The translations under genes were made by a program, and so were the position numbers. A stretch of 64,000 bases of DNA from Fodinicola feengrottensis (GTDB lineage: Bacteria; Actinomycetota; Actinomycetes; Mycobacteriales; HKI-0501), in the NCBI RefSeq assembly GCF_010993775.1, contig NZ_WOTO01000005.1, positions 184,022-248,021 on the forward strand. Reading direction: 5' to 3'. The notes under the pieces were generated by a model. That model did no database searches. It was not told where the DNA came from and saw nothing but the letters and a program-made list of their open reading frames with translations. Position 1 is the first letter of the stretch, and the number at the start of each line of letters is the position of its first letter. Shown piece after piece: positions 19,289 to 27,957 of the stretch.

Positions 19289-20862
19289 GCAGACAAATGA
19301 CCGGCGGCGAGGCCCTGGTGGCCGGGTTGGCCACCCACGGCGTGGACACCGTTTTCGGGATTCCCGGCACTCACAGCCTGCCGATCTACCCGTATTTCCA
19401 GCAGTACGGCATCCGGCATGTGCTGACCCGGCACGAGCAGGGTGCCGGCTATGCCGCTGACGGCTATGCCAGGGTGAGCGGCCGGCCGGGCGTGGTAGTG
19501 ACGACCACCGGTCCGGCGATCCTCAACGCGGCGACCGCCGCCGCACAGTCCTATTCGGACTCGGTGCCGGTGCTTTTCCTTTCGCCAGCGGTGCCGGTCG
19601 ACCATCCCGGCCGCGGAAACGGGCTGTTGCATGAGGTCAAGGATCAGCGGGCCGCGATGGACGCGGTCACCGCCGGCAGCCATCGGGTGCACAGCGTCCA
19701 GGAGATCCCGGTCGCGGCGCGGTGGCGCAGGCTTTCGCCGATATGCGTACGGGCCGGCCGCGACCTCGGCATATCGATGTGCCGCTGGATCTTCTCGACC
19801 GGGTCGCGAGCGTACGGCTGCCGGCGCCCATCCGGGTGGCCACCGCGATCGCGGACCCGCGCGGCGATCTCCGAGGCCGCGCACATGCTGGCTGACGCTC
19901 AGTTTCCGGGCATCATCGCCGGCGGGGGCGTACGAGCCGCGGCCGCGGAATTGGCGAGGGTGGCCGAGTCGCTGGGCGCGCCGGTGATCGCGAGCACCAA
20001 CGGCAAGGGAATCCTGCCGGCTGATCATCCGCTGTCGCTCGGCGCCGGCCTGCACCATCGCGCGGTTTTCGACTTTGTCGCCGAATGCGATGTGCTGCTG
20101 GCGATCGGCACCGAGTTGGCGCCTTCCGATCTTTTCGCCGGTGGCCTGGAGTTTCGTGGCAAGCTCGTACGAGTGGATATCGACCCGGCGCAGTTGCTGA
20201 CGAACGCCGAGCCGGACCTGGCGATCGTTGGCGATGCCCGGCAGGCGTTGACCGAGCTGGCTTTGGCTTTGCCAGCAAGGGAATCGACGCAGCGGCCAGC
20301 GCAGTGGCGGGAACGGGTCAGTGCGCAGGCCGCCATCGAAGGCGCCCCATGGAGGTCCATTGTGGACAGCCTGGCGGCGGCCCTTGGGCGGGACGGCGTG
20401 GTCGCCGCCGACAATGCGATGGTCAGCTATTACGGCGCACTGTCGAACCTGCCCGGCTATCGGCCCGGGTGCTTTCTTTTCCCCACTGGGCTGGGAACCC
20501 TCGGCTACGGCCTGCCAGCCGCGATTGGCGCGAAGCTGGCCGAGCCGGACACTCCAGTGGTGGCCCTGGAAGGCGACGGTGGCCTGATGTTCACCGTCGC
20601 GGAACTCGCCACCGCCGCCCAGCTGGGGTTGCCCTTGCCCGTACTGATAGTGGACAACGGCGGCTATGGCGAGATACGCAACGAGATGGCCGAGCGTGGC
20701 GACCCGGTCCACGCGGTCGACCTCGGCCATCCCGATTTCGTTGCGCTAGGCCAGTCTTTGGGGTGCCACGCGATGACGGCCGGCGACCTCACCGAGGACA
20801 TCACGAACGCCCTGGCCGCCGATCGTCCCACCTTGATTCATATTCAGAGTGCGCGGCGGTAA
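19285..20862 (+). CDS. ThDP-dependent 2-oxo-acid decarboxylase/acetolactate synthase-like enzyme
   Basis: The protein is about 525 residues with the three ThDP-enzyme domains. The N-terminal pyrimidine-binding domain includes VDTVFGIPGTHSLPIY and RHEQGAGYAADGYARVSG, with the catalytic Glu of the RHEQ motif. A central domain follows, then the C-terminal pyrophosphate domain with the metal motif EGDGGLMFTVAELATAAQLGLPLPVLIVDNGGYG. Wording recalls 5-guanidino-2-oxopentanoate decarboxylases of arginine breakdown, but that is only a likeness. Between about 19718 and 19862 two compensating indels put some 45 codons out of frame; the other frame there gives the expected AQAFADMRTGRP...RHIDVPLDLL. 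The GTG overlaps the dehydrogenase stop, so the two probably act in sequence: deamination, then decarboxylation. Confidence 0.82.
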   Translation: MSRQMTGGEALVAGLATHGVDTVFGIPGTHSLPIYPYFQQYGIRHVLTRHEQGAGYAADGYARVSGRPGVVVTTTGPAILNAATAAAQSYSDSVPVLFLSPAVPVDHPGRGNGLLHEVKDQRAAMDAVTAGSHRVHSVQEIPVAARWRRLSPICVRAGRDLGISMCRWIFSTGSRAYGCRRPSGWPPRSRTRAAISEAAHMLADAQFPGIIAGGGVRAAAAELARVAESLGAPVIASTNGKGILPADHPLSLGAGLHHRAVFDFVAECDVLLAIGTELAPSDLFAGGLEFRGKLVRVDIDPAQLLTNAEPDLAIVGDARQALTELALALPARESTQRPAQWRERVSAQAAIEGAPWRSIVDSLAAALGRDGVVAADNAMVSYYGALSNLPGYRPGCFLFPTGLGTLGYGLPAAIGAKLAEPDTPVVALEGDGGLMFTVAELATAAQLGLPLPVLIVDNGGYGEIRNEMAERGDPVHAVDLGHPDFVALGQSLGCHAMTAGDLTEDITNALAADRPTLIHIQSARR

Positions 20863-21792
20863 TACTCGATGGTGTCGGCGGCCATCCGCTTGCTGATCGT
20901 GGCGTCGACGATCATCCCGGAGCCGTGGAAAGTGCCCGGGTAGAGATGCAGCTCGGTGGCGACCCCGGCTTGTACGAGCCGTTGCGCGTAAATCATGCCT
21001 TCGTCGCGCAGCGGATCGAATTCGCAGACGCTGACGTAAGCCGGAGGCAGCCCGGAAAGATCCTTGGCGCGGGCGGGCGCGCGCGTATTCGGACACCGCG
21101 TCGCCGCCCGGCTCGACCTCTTCAGGAAGGTAGAAGCGCCAGCTCGCGGTCGCGTTCGGGCGGTTCCACAGAGGAGTGTCGGTGTAAGCGACCATCGACG
21201 GCGTCGTGAGCCGGTCGTCCAGTTCCGGTACGCCGAGGATCTGCGCCTTGATCGCCGGGCCGCCGCGGTCCCGCGCGAGCAGCGCGGTCGCCGCCGCGAG
21301 GCCACCGCCGGCGCTGTCGCCGCCGACTCCCAGCCGGGTCGGGTCTATGCCCAGGTCAGCGGCCTTGGCGGCGGTCCACAGCAGGGCCGCGTAGCAGTCT
21401 TCCAGGCCGGCCGGGAACCGGTTTTCCGGAGCCAGCCGGTAGTCGACCGACACCACGACCATGGACAGCTGGTCCGCGAGTCGCTGGCCCAGCGGATCGA
21501 CCTGGTCGAGGCTGCCCAGGATGAAGCCGCCGCCGTGGATGTAGACCAGGCCCGGCAGGTCGCCGCCGTGCTCGGCCGGCGCGTACACCCGTACCGGCAC
21601 GTCCGGGCCACCGTCCGGGCCCGGGATCGTCAGGTTCCGGATCTCCAGCGGCTGCGTCGGCTCGTACGTGTGCTGGGTGAACAGCTGCGGGATGCCGCCC
21701 GAGCGCAGAGCGGCGAGGTCGAGGTTGGCTATGTCGATCTTGGGCAGCATCTCCACCCAGGGCCGCAACTCCGGATCAAATGCATACGTCAT
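20844..21792 (-). CDS. HSL-type alpha/beta hydrolase (esterase), one apparent frameshift
   Basis: This is a hormone-sensitive-lipase-family esterase of about 315 residues. HGGGF (residues 86-90) forms the oxyanion hole, Ser160 in GGDSAGGG is the nucleophile, and the later FDPLRDEG and GTFHGS supply the Asp and His. YRLAPENRFPAGLEDCYAAL is a typical family block. The frame breaks in a GCGCGCG repeat at about 21072-21082; past it the expected ending LPPAYVSVCEFDPLRDEG resumes to the stop at 20844. Its 3' end overlaps the convergent ThDP gene by 19 bases. It probably hydrolyses short acyl esters in the cytosol; the natural substrate is unknown. Confidence 0.84.
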
Positions 21793-21919
21793 GGTGTCCT
21801 CCTTCTCGGCTATCTAAAGCAAGGATGGTCCCTTCCGCTACCGGAAAGCAGCCGCCAGCTGGCGGGCATCGCGGCCATCCGCGAGCCAACTGGCGGGTTC
21901 ACGGCGTAGGGTCCGGCCT

Positions 21920-23002
21920 ATGGAAGGGTTGATCCTGCGGCTGTCCGCCTTGGACGCCGACGCGGAGAAACGCGCTGCGAGTGATCGGCTTCTTCGACCA
22001 GATGATCACCGGGCCGACCGATGTGGACACGCTGGTACGCAATGCCGCGCGGCTCGCGGAGTGCCCCGCGGGCGTACGGGTGGACGGCGGTTTGTTCGTA
22101 CGAGCGGACCCCAGCGGCCGGCTCAGCACGGCCGGCAAGGTGCCGGCGTCGGCCATCCGCCGCAAGTTCGCTGGTGGGATGACGATCTGGCTGGAGCGGG
22201 CCAGCGATCCGTTGCCGCTGGACGCGCGATGGTGCTGGAGCGTTTCGCGATCACCGCGGCCGCGCTGCTCGACCACTCCCGGGTGCCGGCGCCCGAGCTG
22301 GGCGATCCGGCGCTGGTGGAGCTGGCTTTGTCTGACAGCGCTGGCATCGCTGAGCGCTCGCGGGCACTGCAGTTGCTTGGGCTCGCGCCGACCACACCGG
22401 TTTTCGTGCTGGCGGTGCGAAGTTCGACGACGTCCGGGTTCGACGAGGTGGTTGCCGCGCTCGGCGGCCGACCCGCCGGCGTACGGACGGCTGATCTCGG
22501 GCAGCAGCGGGCGGCTCTGGTGAGTTGGCTTTTCCCAGACACTGAACCGCACATCCGGCCGCCGGCCGGGACGATCGTCGGAATCGCCGAGCGGACGCCG
22601 GCCATCGAGGCGCCGCGGGCCTGGCGGTCCGCGCGTACGGCGGTGCGTTTGGGCACGGCAGTACAGCCGGTCGTACGAGCCGCCGAGCTCGGCGGTTTCG
22701 CGCTGCTAGCCGAAAGGCTCACTGCCGCGGACATCGCGACGGTGGCCGATGTGACAGCTCTGGACCAGCTCGCAAGGGGCGCGAGCGGCGCGGAAACCCT
22801 GGATATCCTGATCGCGGTGGAGGCAACGGACTCGGTTCGCAAGGCGGCGGCCGCCGTGTTTCGGCACCACAGCACGGTGGCCGCGCGGCTCGCGCTTGCC
22901 GAGTCCGTGCTGGGTTTTCGCGTGGACACCCCGGCCGGCCGTGCTCGGCTGCAACTCGCGCTCGTCCTGCGTCGAATCCGGGACACCGCGGGCCCGACGT
23001 AA
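21920..23002 (+). CDS. PucR-type helix-turn-helix regulator, two compensating frameshifts
   Basis: The gene ends with the PucR/CdaR-type C-terminal helix-turn-helix: ETLDILIAVEATDSVRKAAAAVFRHHSTVAARLALAESVLGF, then AGRARLQLALVLRRI. The preceding 250 residues form a regulatory domain with a GAF-like feel (VRVDGGLFVRADPSGRL), but no ligand residues are obvious. Between about 21971 and 22227 the correct frame is shifted: MITGPTDVDTLVRNAARLAECPAGV is read in another frame from the start and the end. Undoing the two indels gives one protein of about 360 residues. It diverges from the esterase gene, which may be a target. The effector is unknown. Confidence 0.72.
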   Translation: MEGLILRLSALDADAEKRAASDRLLRPDDHRADRCGHAGTQCRAARGVPRGRTGGRRFVRTSGPQRPAQHGRQGAGVGHPPQVRWWDDDLAGAGQRSVAAGRAMVLERFAITAAALLDHSRVPAPELGDPALVELALSDSAGIAERSRALQLLGLAPTTPVFVLAVRSSTTSGFDEVVAALGGRPAGVRTADLGQQRAALVSWLFPDTEPHIRPPAGTIVGIAERTPAIEAPRAWRSARTAVRLGTAVQPVVRAAELGGFALLAERLTAADIATVADVTALDQLARGASGAETLDILIAVEATDSVRKAAAAVFRHHSTVAARLALAESVLGFRVDTPAGRARLQLALVLRRIRDTAGPT

Positions 23003-23036
23003 GGTCCAGGAGGTAACTTCCGGTCCGAAGGGATAT

Positions 23037-23111
23037 TAGGGTGTGTCTCCTAACCCCAGCCGGCGCTTGGATCTCGACCCTCATCCACCTGGAATTAGGA
23101 GACACGCCCTA
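23037..23111. mobile_element. 75-bp MITE-like element with long terminal inverted repeats
   Basis: The 23-base ends (23037-23059 and 23089-23111) are inverted copies beginning TAGGGYGTGTCTCCTAA, with four differences, all but one transitions. Both ends terminate in TA, as expected for a TA target duplication of IS630/mariner-type elements. The core of 29 bases is non-coding. It sits one base before the GTG of the next gene. Its right arm contains GGAG, which may now serve as that gene's ribosome site. It could also form a long hairpin in RNA. The identity as a mobile-element remnant is inference. Confidence 0.6.
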
Positions 23112-23112
23112 G

Positions 23113-23986
23113 GTGAGCCGACCTTTTCGTTTTTCCGTCAATCTGCTGGCGGCCTGCGGCCGCGATGAGTGGGTAGGCAAGGCGCGTACGGCCGAATCAG
23201 CTGGCTACGACGTGATCATGGTGCCCGATCACCTCGGCATGCCGGCGCCCTTTACCAGTCTTTTGCTGGCGGCAGAGGCGACCGAGCGGCCGCGGGTGGC
23301 GCCTTTCGTTTTGAACGTGGCTTTTTACAACCCCACGCTGCTGGCCCGTGAGGTCGCCGGCCTCGACCAGCTCACCGGTGGCCGGCTGGATCTTGGCCTG
23401 GGCACCGGATATGTGAAAGCGGAGTTCGACACCGCCGGGCTGCCCTTCGAAAGCGGCGGCCAGCGGGTGGACCGGCTGGAGCACACGATCCTTGAGCTGG
23501 ACCGGATTCTGGCCGACCCTGACCATCAGCCACGACCAGTCCAGGCACCGCGACCGCCGCTGTTGATCGGCGGCGCCGGGGACCGGGTGTTGCGGCTGGC
23601 CGCGAAGCACGCCGAAATCATCGGTTTCACTGGGGTGGCCAAGGCCGGTTCCCTCGTCGCCGGCGACACCGCGACGCTCGTCGAGCGGGCGGCTTTCACC
23701 CGTACGGCGGCCGGAGAGCGCGCCGACGACGTCGAGTTCAACCTGTTAATCCAGCGGGTCGCGGTCACGGACAACCCGAAGGCCACCCTGGAGCGGGCGC
23801 GGATGATGAGCCCCGATCGAACCGACGCGGACTTGCTTGACGACCACACCGATTCTGCAGATCGGTACGGTCAAGGAAATCGCGGACCGGCTGCGCGAGA
23901 TCCGAGCGGACACCGGCATCTCGCATTTCACCGTCCTGGAAACCTCGATGAAGGATTTCGCCGCGGTGATGGAGGAGTTGCGTTAG
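23113..23986 (+). CDS. LLM-class (luciferase-like) F420-dependent oxidoreductase, one apparent frameshift
   Basis: This is a luciferase-fold TIM-barrel oxidoreductase of about 290 residues of the actinobacterial TIGR03621-like group. Hallmarks are RFSVNLLAACGRDEWVGKARTAESAGYDVIMVPDHLG, VAPFVLNVAFYNPTLLAREVAGLDQLTGGRLDLGLGTGY and PPLLIGGAGDRVLRLAAKHA. The frame breaks near 23850; past it, LQIGTVKEIADRLREIR...ISHFTVLETSMKDFAAVM completes the family's usual end. It probably uses reduced F420 or FMN; the substrate is unknown. The GTG start lies directly against the MITE-like element. The 3' end overlaps the convergent lactate permease gene by four bases. Confidence 0.82.
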
Positions 23987-25640
23987 CCCACCCGCATCCA
24001 GCCCAGGACCGGGGTGGACTGCAGGAAGACGATCACGCACATCGCCAGCAGAAAGAGCGCGCTCCAGCCGAAAACTCGACGGAACAGCACGCCTTCGGCG
24101 CCGACTTCGCCGACCGCGGCGGTACCGATCGCCAGGTTCTGCGGCGAGATCATCTTCGCCATCACGCCGCCGGAGGTGTTCGCGGCGCCGAACAGGATCG
24201 GGCTGGCGTGCAGCTGTTGGGCCGCGGTCACCTGCAGTTTCCCGAAAAGCGCGTTCGAGCCGGCGTCCGTACCGGTGACCGCGACGCCGAACCAACCGAC
24301 CAGCGGCGAGAGGAAGGCGAAGAACACGCCGGCGCCGGCGAGCCAGAGGCCGAGCGTGGAGATCTGGCCGGACAGGTTCATCACGTACGACAGCGCGAAA
24401 ACGAGCAAGATCGTCACGATCGCCCAGCCGAACTGCCGGAGCGTCTGCCCGTACGTTTTGAGGGCCGCCAACGGTTTCACGCCGAGCAGCAGCGCGGTGA
24501 TCACGCCGGACAGGAAAAGGAGGGTGCCGGTGGCGGACAGCCAGTTCAGCTTGTACGCCACTGAGACCGCTTTTCCCGCCTGCGAAAGGATGCTCAGGCC
24601 CGGCCAGCTGAAAGTGATGGTCGGTGCGTTGAGGACGGTCGCGATGGCCGGCACCTGGGCGAGGGGAGAAAAGCACCACAACCACCGCGTAGGGCGCGAA
24701 AGCCAGCACCACATCCTTGCGGGAGTCGCCGCCGGGGTCGCCCACTCGCCGGGTGAAAGTCGGGTCGTCGGCGGCGCCACCGGCGATCACCGGCACCGCG
24801 ACGACGGCTGGCCGCGGCTTCCATACCCGGTTCAGCAGGATGACGGCGAGCGCGGACACCAGCGAGGCGAAGATGTCGCAGAGTTTGTAGTTGACGAAGT
24901 TGGAAAACGCGAACTGCGCGATCCCGAAGGACAGCCCGCAGGTGAGCGCGGCCGGCCACACCTCGCGTACGCCCTTCCAGCCGTCCACGATGCCGACCAG
25001 GACGAAGGGCACGAAAACCGCGAGAATGGCGACTTGGCGGCCGGCCATGGCACCGAAGGAGCCGGCGGACAGCTCGGTGACCTGGCCCATGATGGTGATC
25101 GGGTTGCCCAGGCCGCCGAACGCCACCGGAGCGGTGTTCGCGACAAGTGCTACGGTGGCGGCTTTGAGCGGGTGGAAGCCGATCGCGATCAGCATGACGG
25201 CACAGATCGCGATCGGCGAGCCACCGCCGGCCAGCGATTCCAGCAATGCGCCGAACGAGAACGCGATGACGATCGCCTGGATCCGCCGATCGTCACTGAT
25301 AGCCGCGAAAGCCCGCCGCAGCACCGCGAAATGCCCGGTTCGTACGGTCAAGTTGTAGATCCAGATCGCGTTGAAGGTGATCCACAGAACGCGCGAGAAT
25401 GCTCAGCGCGGCACCGAAAACGCCCGCGTTCAGGGTCTGTCCAATCGGCATGTGATAAACGGCGATGGCGACCACCAGCGAGATCAGCAGCGCCGCCGTA
25501 CCAGCCCAATGGGCGCGCCACTTGAAAACGCCGAGCGCGATCAGCAATGCCAACAACGGCAGCGAAGCGAGCAAAGCAGACAACGTCAGCGAACCGGTCG
25601 GATTCAGGTTCTGCGTGTACACCGGCGCCTCCATGACCAT
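23983..25640 (-). CDS. lctP: L-lactate permease, two apparent frameshifts
   Basis: The rejoined protein is about 550 residues with 12 or more membrane helices and typical LctP motifs: FGALLESLAGGGSPIAICAVMLIAIGFHPLKA, ANTAPVAFGGLGNPITIMGQVT, and the late GWFGVAVTGTDAGSNALFGKLQ and AANTSGGVMAKMISPQNLAIG. It imports lactate, and often glycolate, with protons across the inner membrane. Breaks lie near 25390 and at a run of four A (T4 in the gene's sense) at 24668-24671. The start is the ATG at 25640 or the one six bases later. A palindrome lies 12 bases upstream of the start and is a likely operator. No lactate dehydrogenase is adjacent, although a 2-hydroxyacid oxidase lies at 41.6-43.0 kb. Confidence 0.86.
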
Positions 25641-25651
25641 CGGCCAGGTCG

Positions 25652-25670
25652 TTCATGTATGTGACATGAA
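25652..25670. promoter_or_regulatory. Palindrome between lctP and the pentapeptide gene
   Basis: TTCATGT and ACATGAA are perfect 7-base arms around 5 bases. An overlapping repeat, TATGTG-N8-CACATA (25658-25677), adds to the symmetry. The only 49-base gap between two divergent starts suggests a shared operator. The regulator is not encoded nearby. Confidence 0.45.
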
Positions 25671-25689
25671 ACACATATCTGAAAGGCCT

Positions 25690-26589
25690 ATGATGGCACT
25701 GTGTGTCGCGGCGGGTGGAAGGGGCGACCAGGATGGACTTGTGCCAGCCCGCCGGCATGGGCAGGAGAGTGAACCATTGCCCGAGAAGTCTGAGCTGCGC
25801 GCCGACTGCGCCAGCTGTTTCGGCCTGTGCTGTGTCGCGCTGACGTTCGCGAAGTCGGCGGACTTCGGGATAGACAAACGCGCCGGCGAACCTTGTCCGA
25901 ACCTGGCCGATGACTTTCGCTGCGGCATTCACCAAGACCTGCGACCGCGCGGGTTTGCCGGTTGTACGGTCTATGACTGTTTTGGTGCTGGCCAGAAAAT
26001 CTCCCAGGAGACTTTCGGTGGTAAGGATTGGCGACAGGCGCCGGAGACCGCCGGTCACATGTTCGCCTTGCTTCCGGTGATGCGCCAGTTACACGAACTG
26101 CTCTGGTATTTGGCCGAGGCCCGGGAGCTGGAGCCGGCGCGCGCTCGCTGCGAGACGAGATCGTTCGCGGGTACGACGAAACCGAGCGACTGACTCACGA
26201 AAACGCCGATGTCCTCATGAAATTCGACGTGGCCGAACACCGGCAGGGTGTCAACGTGTTGTTGGTGAAGACCAGTGAACTCGTACGAGCTAACGCCGGG
26301 CGTAAGAAAAAAGACCGTAGCGGAGCGGACCTGATCGCGCGCACGGCTGAGGAATGCCGACTTGCGCGGCGCGAATCTGCGCGGTGCCTACTTGATCGGC
26401 GCCGATCTTGGTGCGGCGGACCTGCGGTTGGCTGATCTGATCGGCGCCGACGTGCGGGACGCAGACCTGCGCGGGGCCGACCTCACTGGCAGCATTTTCC
26501 TTACCCAGTCTCAGGTCAACGCGGCGCGCGGCGACGCTCGTACGAGACTTCCGGGCTCAGTCAGCCGACCCGGGCACTGGAGCCGATGA
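25690..26589 (+). CDS. Cys-cluster plus pentapeptide-repeat protein, two apparent frameshifts
   Basis: The N-terminal half carries a YkgJ-like metal-binding Cys cluster: RADCASCFGLCCVALTFAKSADFGID, then CPNLADDFRCGIHQDLRPRGFAGCTVYDCFGAG. After a helical middle (MRQLHELLWYLAEA, LVKTSELVRA) the protein ends in pentapeptide repeats of the A(D/N)LxG type (GADLIGA..., NLRGAYLIGADLGAADLRLADLIGADVRDADLRGADLTGS), which fold as a right-handed beta-helix. Breaks are near 26145 and 26345. The start is uncertain: ATG 25690 (AAGG close upstream) gives about 30 extra residues, and TTG near 25789 would begin just before the Cys cluster. No enzymatic role is known for this arrangement. Its end overlaps the convergent nickel permease gene by 33 bases. 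Confidence 0.7.
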
Positions 26590-27665
26590 CCAGCGGTCCT
26601 CTATTCGGGCGAACCGCCAGACCGCGAGCGCGACGATCCAGGTGAGGACGAACAACCCGACGATGACGAATCCCACGTAATTCAGGTCCAGGCCGGCGAT
26701 CCAGCCCAGCGGGCCGGAGTCTATGCCGAGTTTGTCCGCCAGTAGGCCGATCAGCTCGACGCCGCCGATCACCACCGCGACCAGCACGGACAGCCCGGTG
26801 ATGGTGATGTTGTAGTAGACCTTGCGGACCGGCTTGGCGAAGCCCATCCGTACGCGAAATTCATGAAGGATCCGTCGATGGTGTCCAGCAGTGACATGCC
26901 GGCGGCGAAAAGTACCGGCAGGGTCAGGATCGCGTACCAAGGCAGTGACGAAGCGGCCGCGCCGCCGGCCAGCACCAGCAGGCCGATTTCGGTGGCGGTG
27001 TCGAAACCGAGGCCGAACAGCAGGCCCACCGGATACATCTGCCACGGTTTGGTGACGGCTTTGGTGACCCCGCGCAGAATCCGGTTCATGAAGCCGCGGT
27101 TGTTGAGGTGGTGCTCCAATTCGGCTTCGTCGTAGTCGCCGTGCCGCATCCGCTGGAACACCTTGACGATCCCGACCAGGATCACCAGGTTGATGATGCC
27201 CAGGATCATCAGGAAAACGCCCGAAACCAGCGTGCCGATCAGGCTGGTGACCTGGTGCAGGGTGGAACTGTCATCACCCAGTTGGCCGGCCACGTGAATG
27301 CCGAGCGCCAGCAGAACGCACAGCAGGAACACGATGCTGGAATGGCCGAGTGAGAACCAGAATCCGACCGACATCGGCCGTTTGCCGTCGGCCATTAGTT
27401 TTCGCGTGGTGTTGTCGATCGCGGCGATGTGGTCGGCGTCGAACGCGTGTCGCATGCCCAGCGTGTACGCGGTGACACCGAGCGCGATGCCGAAAATGCC
27501 GCTGCCGACCTTGTACCCGGCCGGAATGACCAGCAGGACGAGAGTGCCCCAGCCCAGGAGGTGCAGGACGGCGATCATGGTCACCATGCCGCCGGCGCTG
27601 CGCCACTCGCCAGGCGAGAGGCTGAACCGGCGAGTGCGAACCGCGGCAGCGGTGGGAGCGGCCAT
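26557..27665 (-). CDS. HoxN/NixA-type nickel/cobalt permease, one apparent frameshift
   Basis: This is a NiCoT-family transporter of about 369 residues with eight hydrophobic helices. The metal-binding signature RHAFDADHIAAIDN lies in helix II (His73, Asp78, His79). The other family blocks are also present: FSLGHSSIVFLL, LFGLGFDTATEIGLL and LPVLFAAGMSLLDTIDGSFMNFAYGWA. The frame breaks near 26853 just after GWA and continues FAKPVRKVYYNITITGLSVLVAV to the end. The start codon ATG 27665 has AAAGG six bases upstream. A Nur-like box lies about 50 bases before the start, so nickel rather than cobalt is the more likely substrate. Confidence 0.9.
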
Positions 27666-27715
27666 GGCCAGCCTTTCTTTACGTCCTCAGTCTTCTTCCC
27701 CCATTATCTGGTATC

Positions 27716-27730
27716 TGCAAATGACTTGCA
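27716..27730 (-). promoter_or_regulatory. Nur (nickel uptake regulator) box
   Basis: TGCAA-N5-TTGCA is a perfect inverted repeat matching the ten core bases of the Streptomyces Nur box (tTGCaa-N5-ttGCAA). It lies 51-65 bases upstream of the nickel permease ATG. On the minus strand it overlaps a possible promoter (TGCAAG, 16 bases, GATAAT). This suggests repression when nickel is plentiful. Confidence 0.75.
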
Positions 27731-27810
27731 TCAGGTGGGCCAGGGTCGATGGCAATTTCGCGCCGGTTTGATGCTCAATAGGGCAAAGGTCCGCCCGTTC
27801 GAGCGTCCTG

Positions 27811-27821
27811 TAGACCAGTGG
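27811..27821 (+). promoter_or_regulatory. DasR-like half-site upstream of the SIS/GH84 operon
   Basis: TAGACCAGT matches 9 of 9 bases of the right half of the dre consensus (ACTGGTCTAGACCAGT type). The reverse complement CCACTGGTCTA is identical over 11 bases to the site at 35595-35605. It lies about 137 bases upstream of the SIS gene start. Confidence 0.55.
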
Positions 27822-27957
27822 TGGCGTTCGGACGCGGTACGCGCAGCGTGTGACGCGGCGACGGAGCGCACTGGTCTCCGGCAAGTGGCGGTTCCCCTTC
27901 TCATCGGCCGGCCTGGCTCCTAGCGTCAGGCCGAGGTGACGGCGACATGGAGGCGAT

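Noticed and set aside
18658..20862. A 734-codon frame beginning inside the dehydrogenase gene
   Set aside because: The first 200 codons are out-of-frame Arg/Gly-rich sequence within the dehydrogenase; the ThDP enzyme begins at 19285.
23113..24564. A 483-codon frame starting as the LLM oxidoreductase
   Set aside because: After the break near 23850 the frame only reads antisense through lctP; the true end is at 23986.
27687..27884. A short minus-strand gene upstream of the nickel permease
   Set aside because: It overlaps the Nur box and DasR-like site and has no ribosome site or recognisable sequence.
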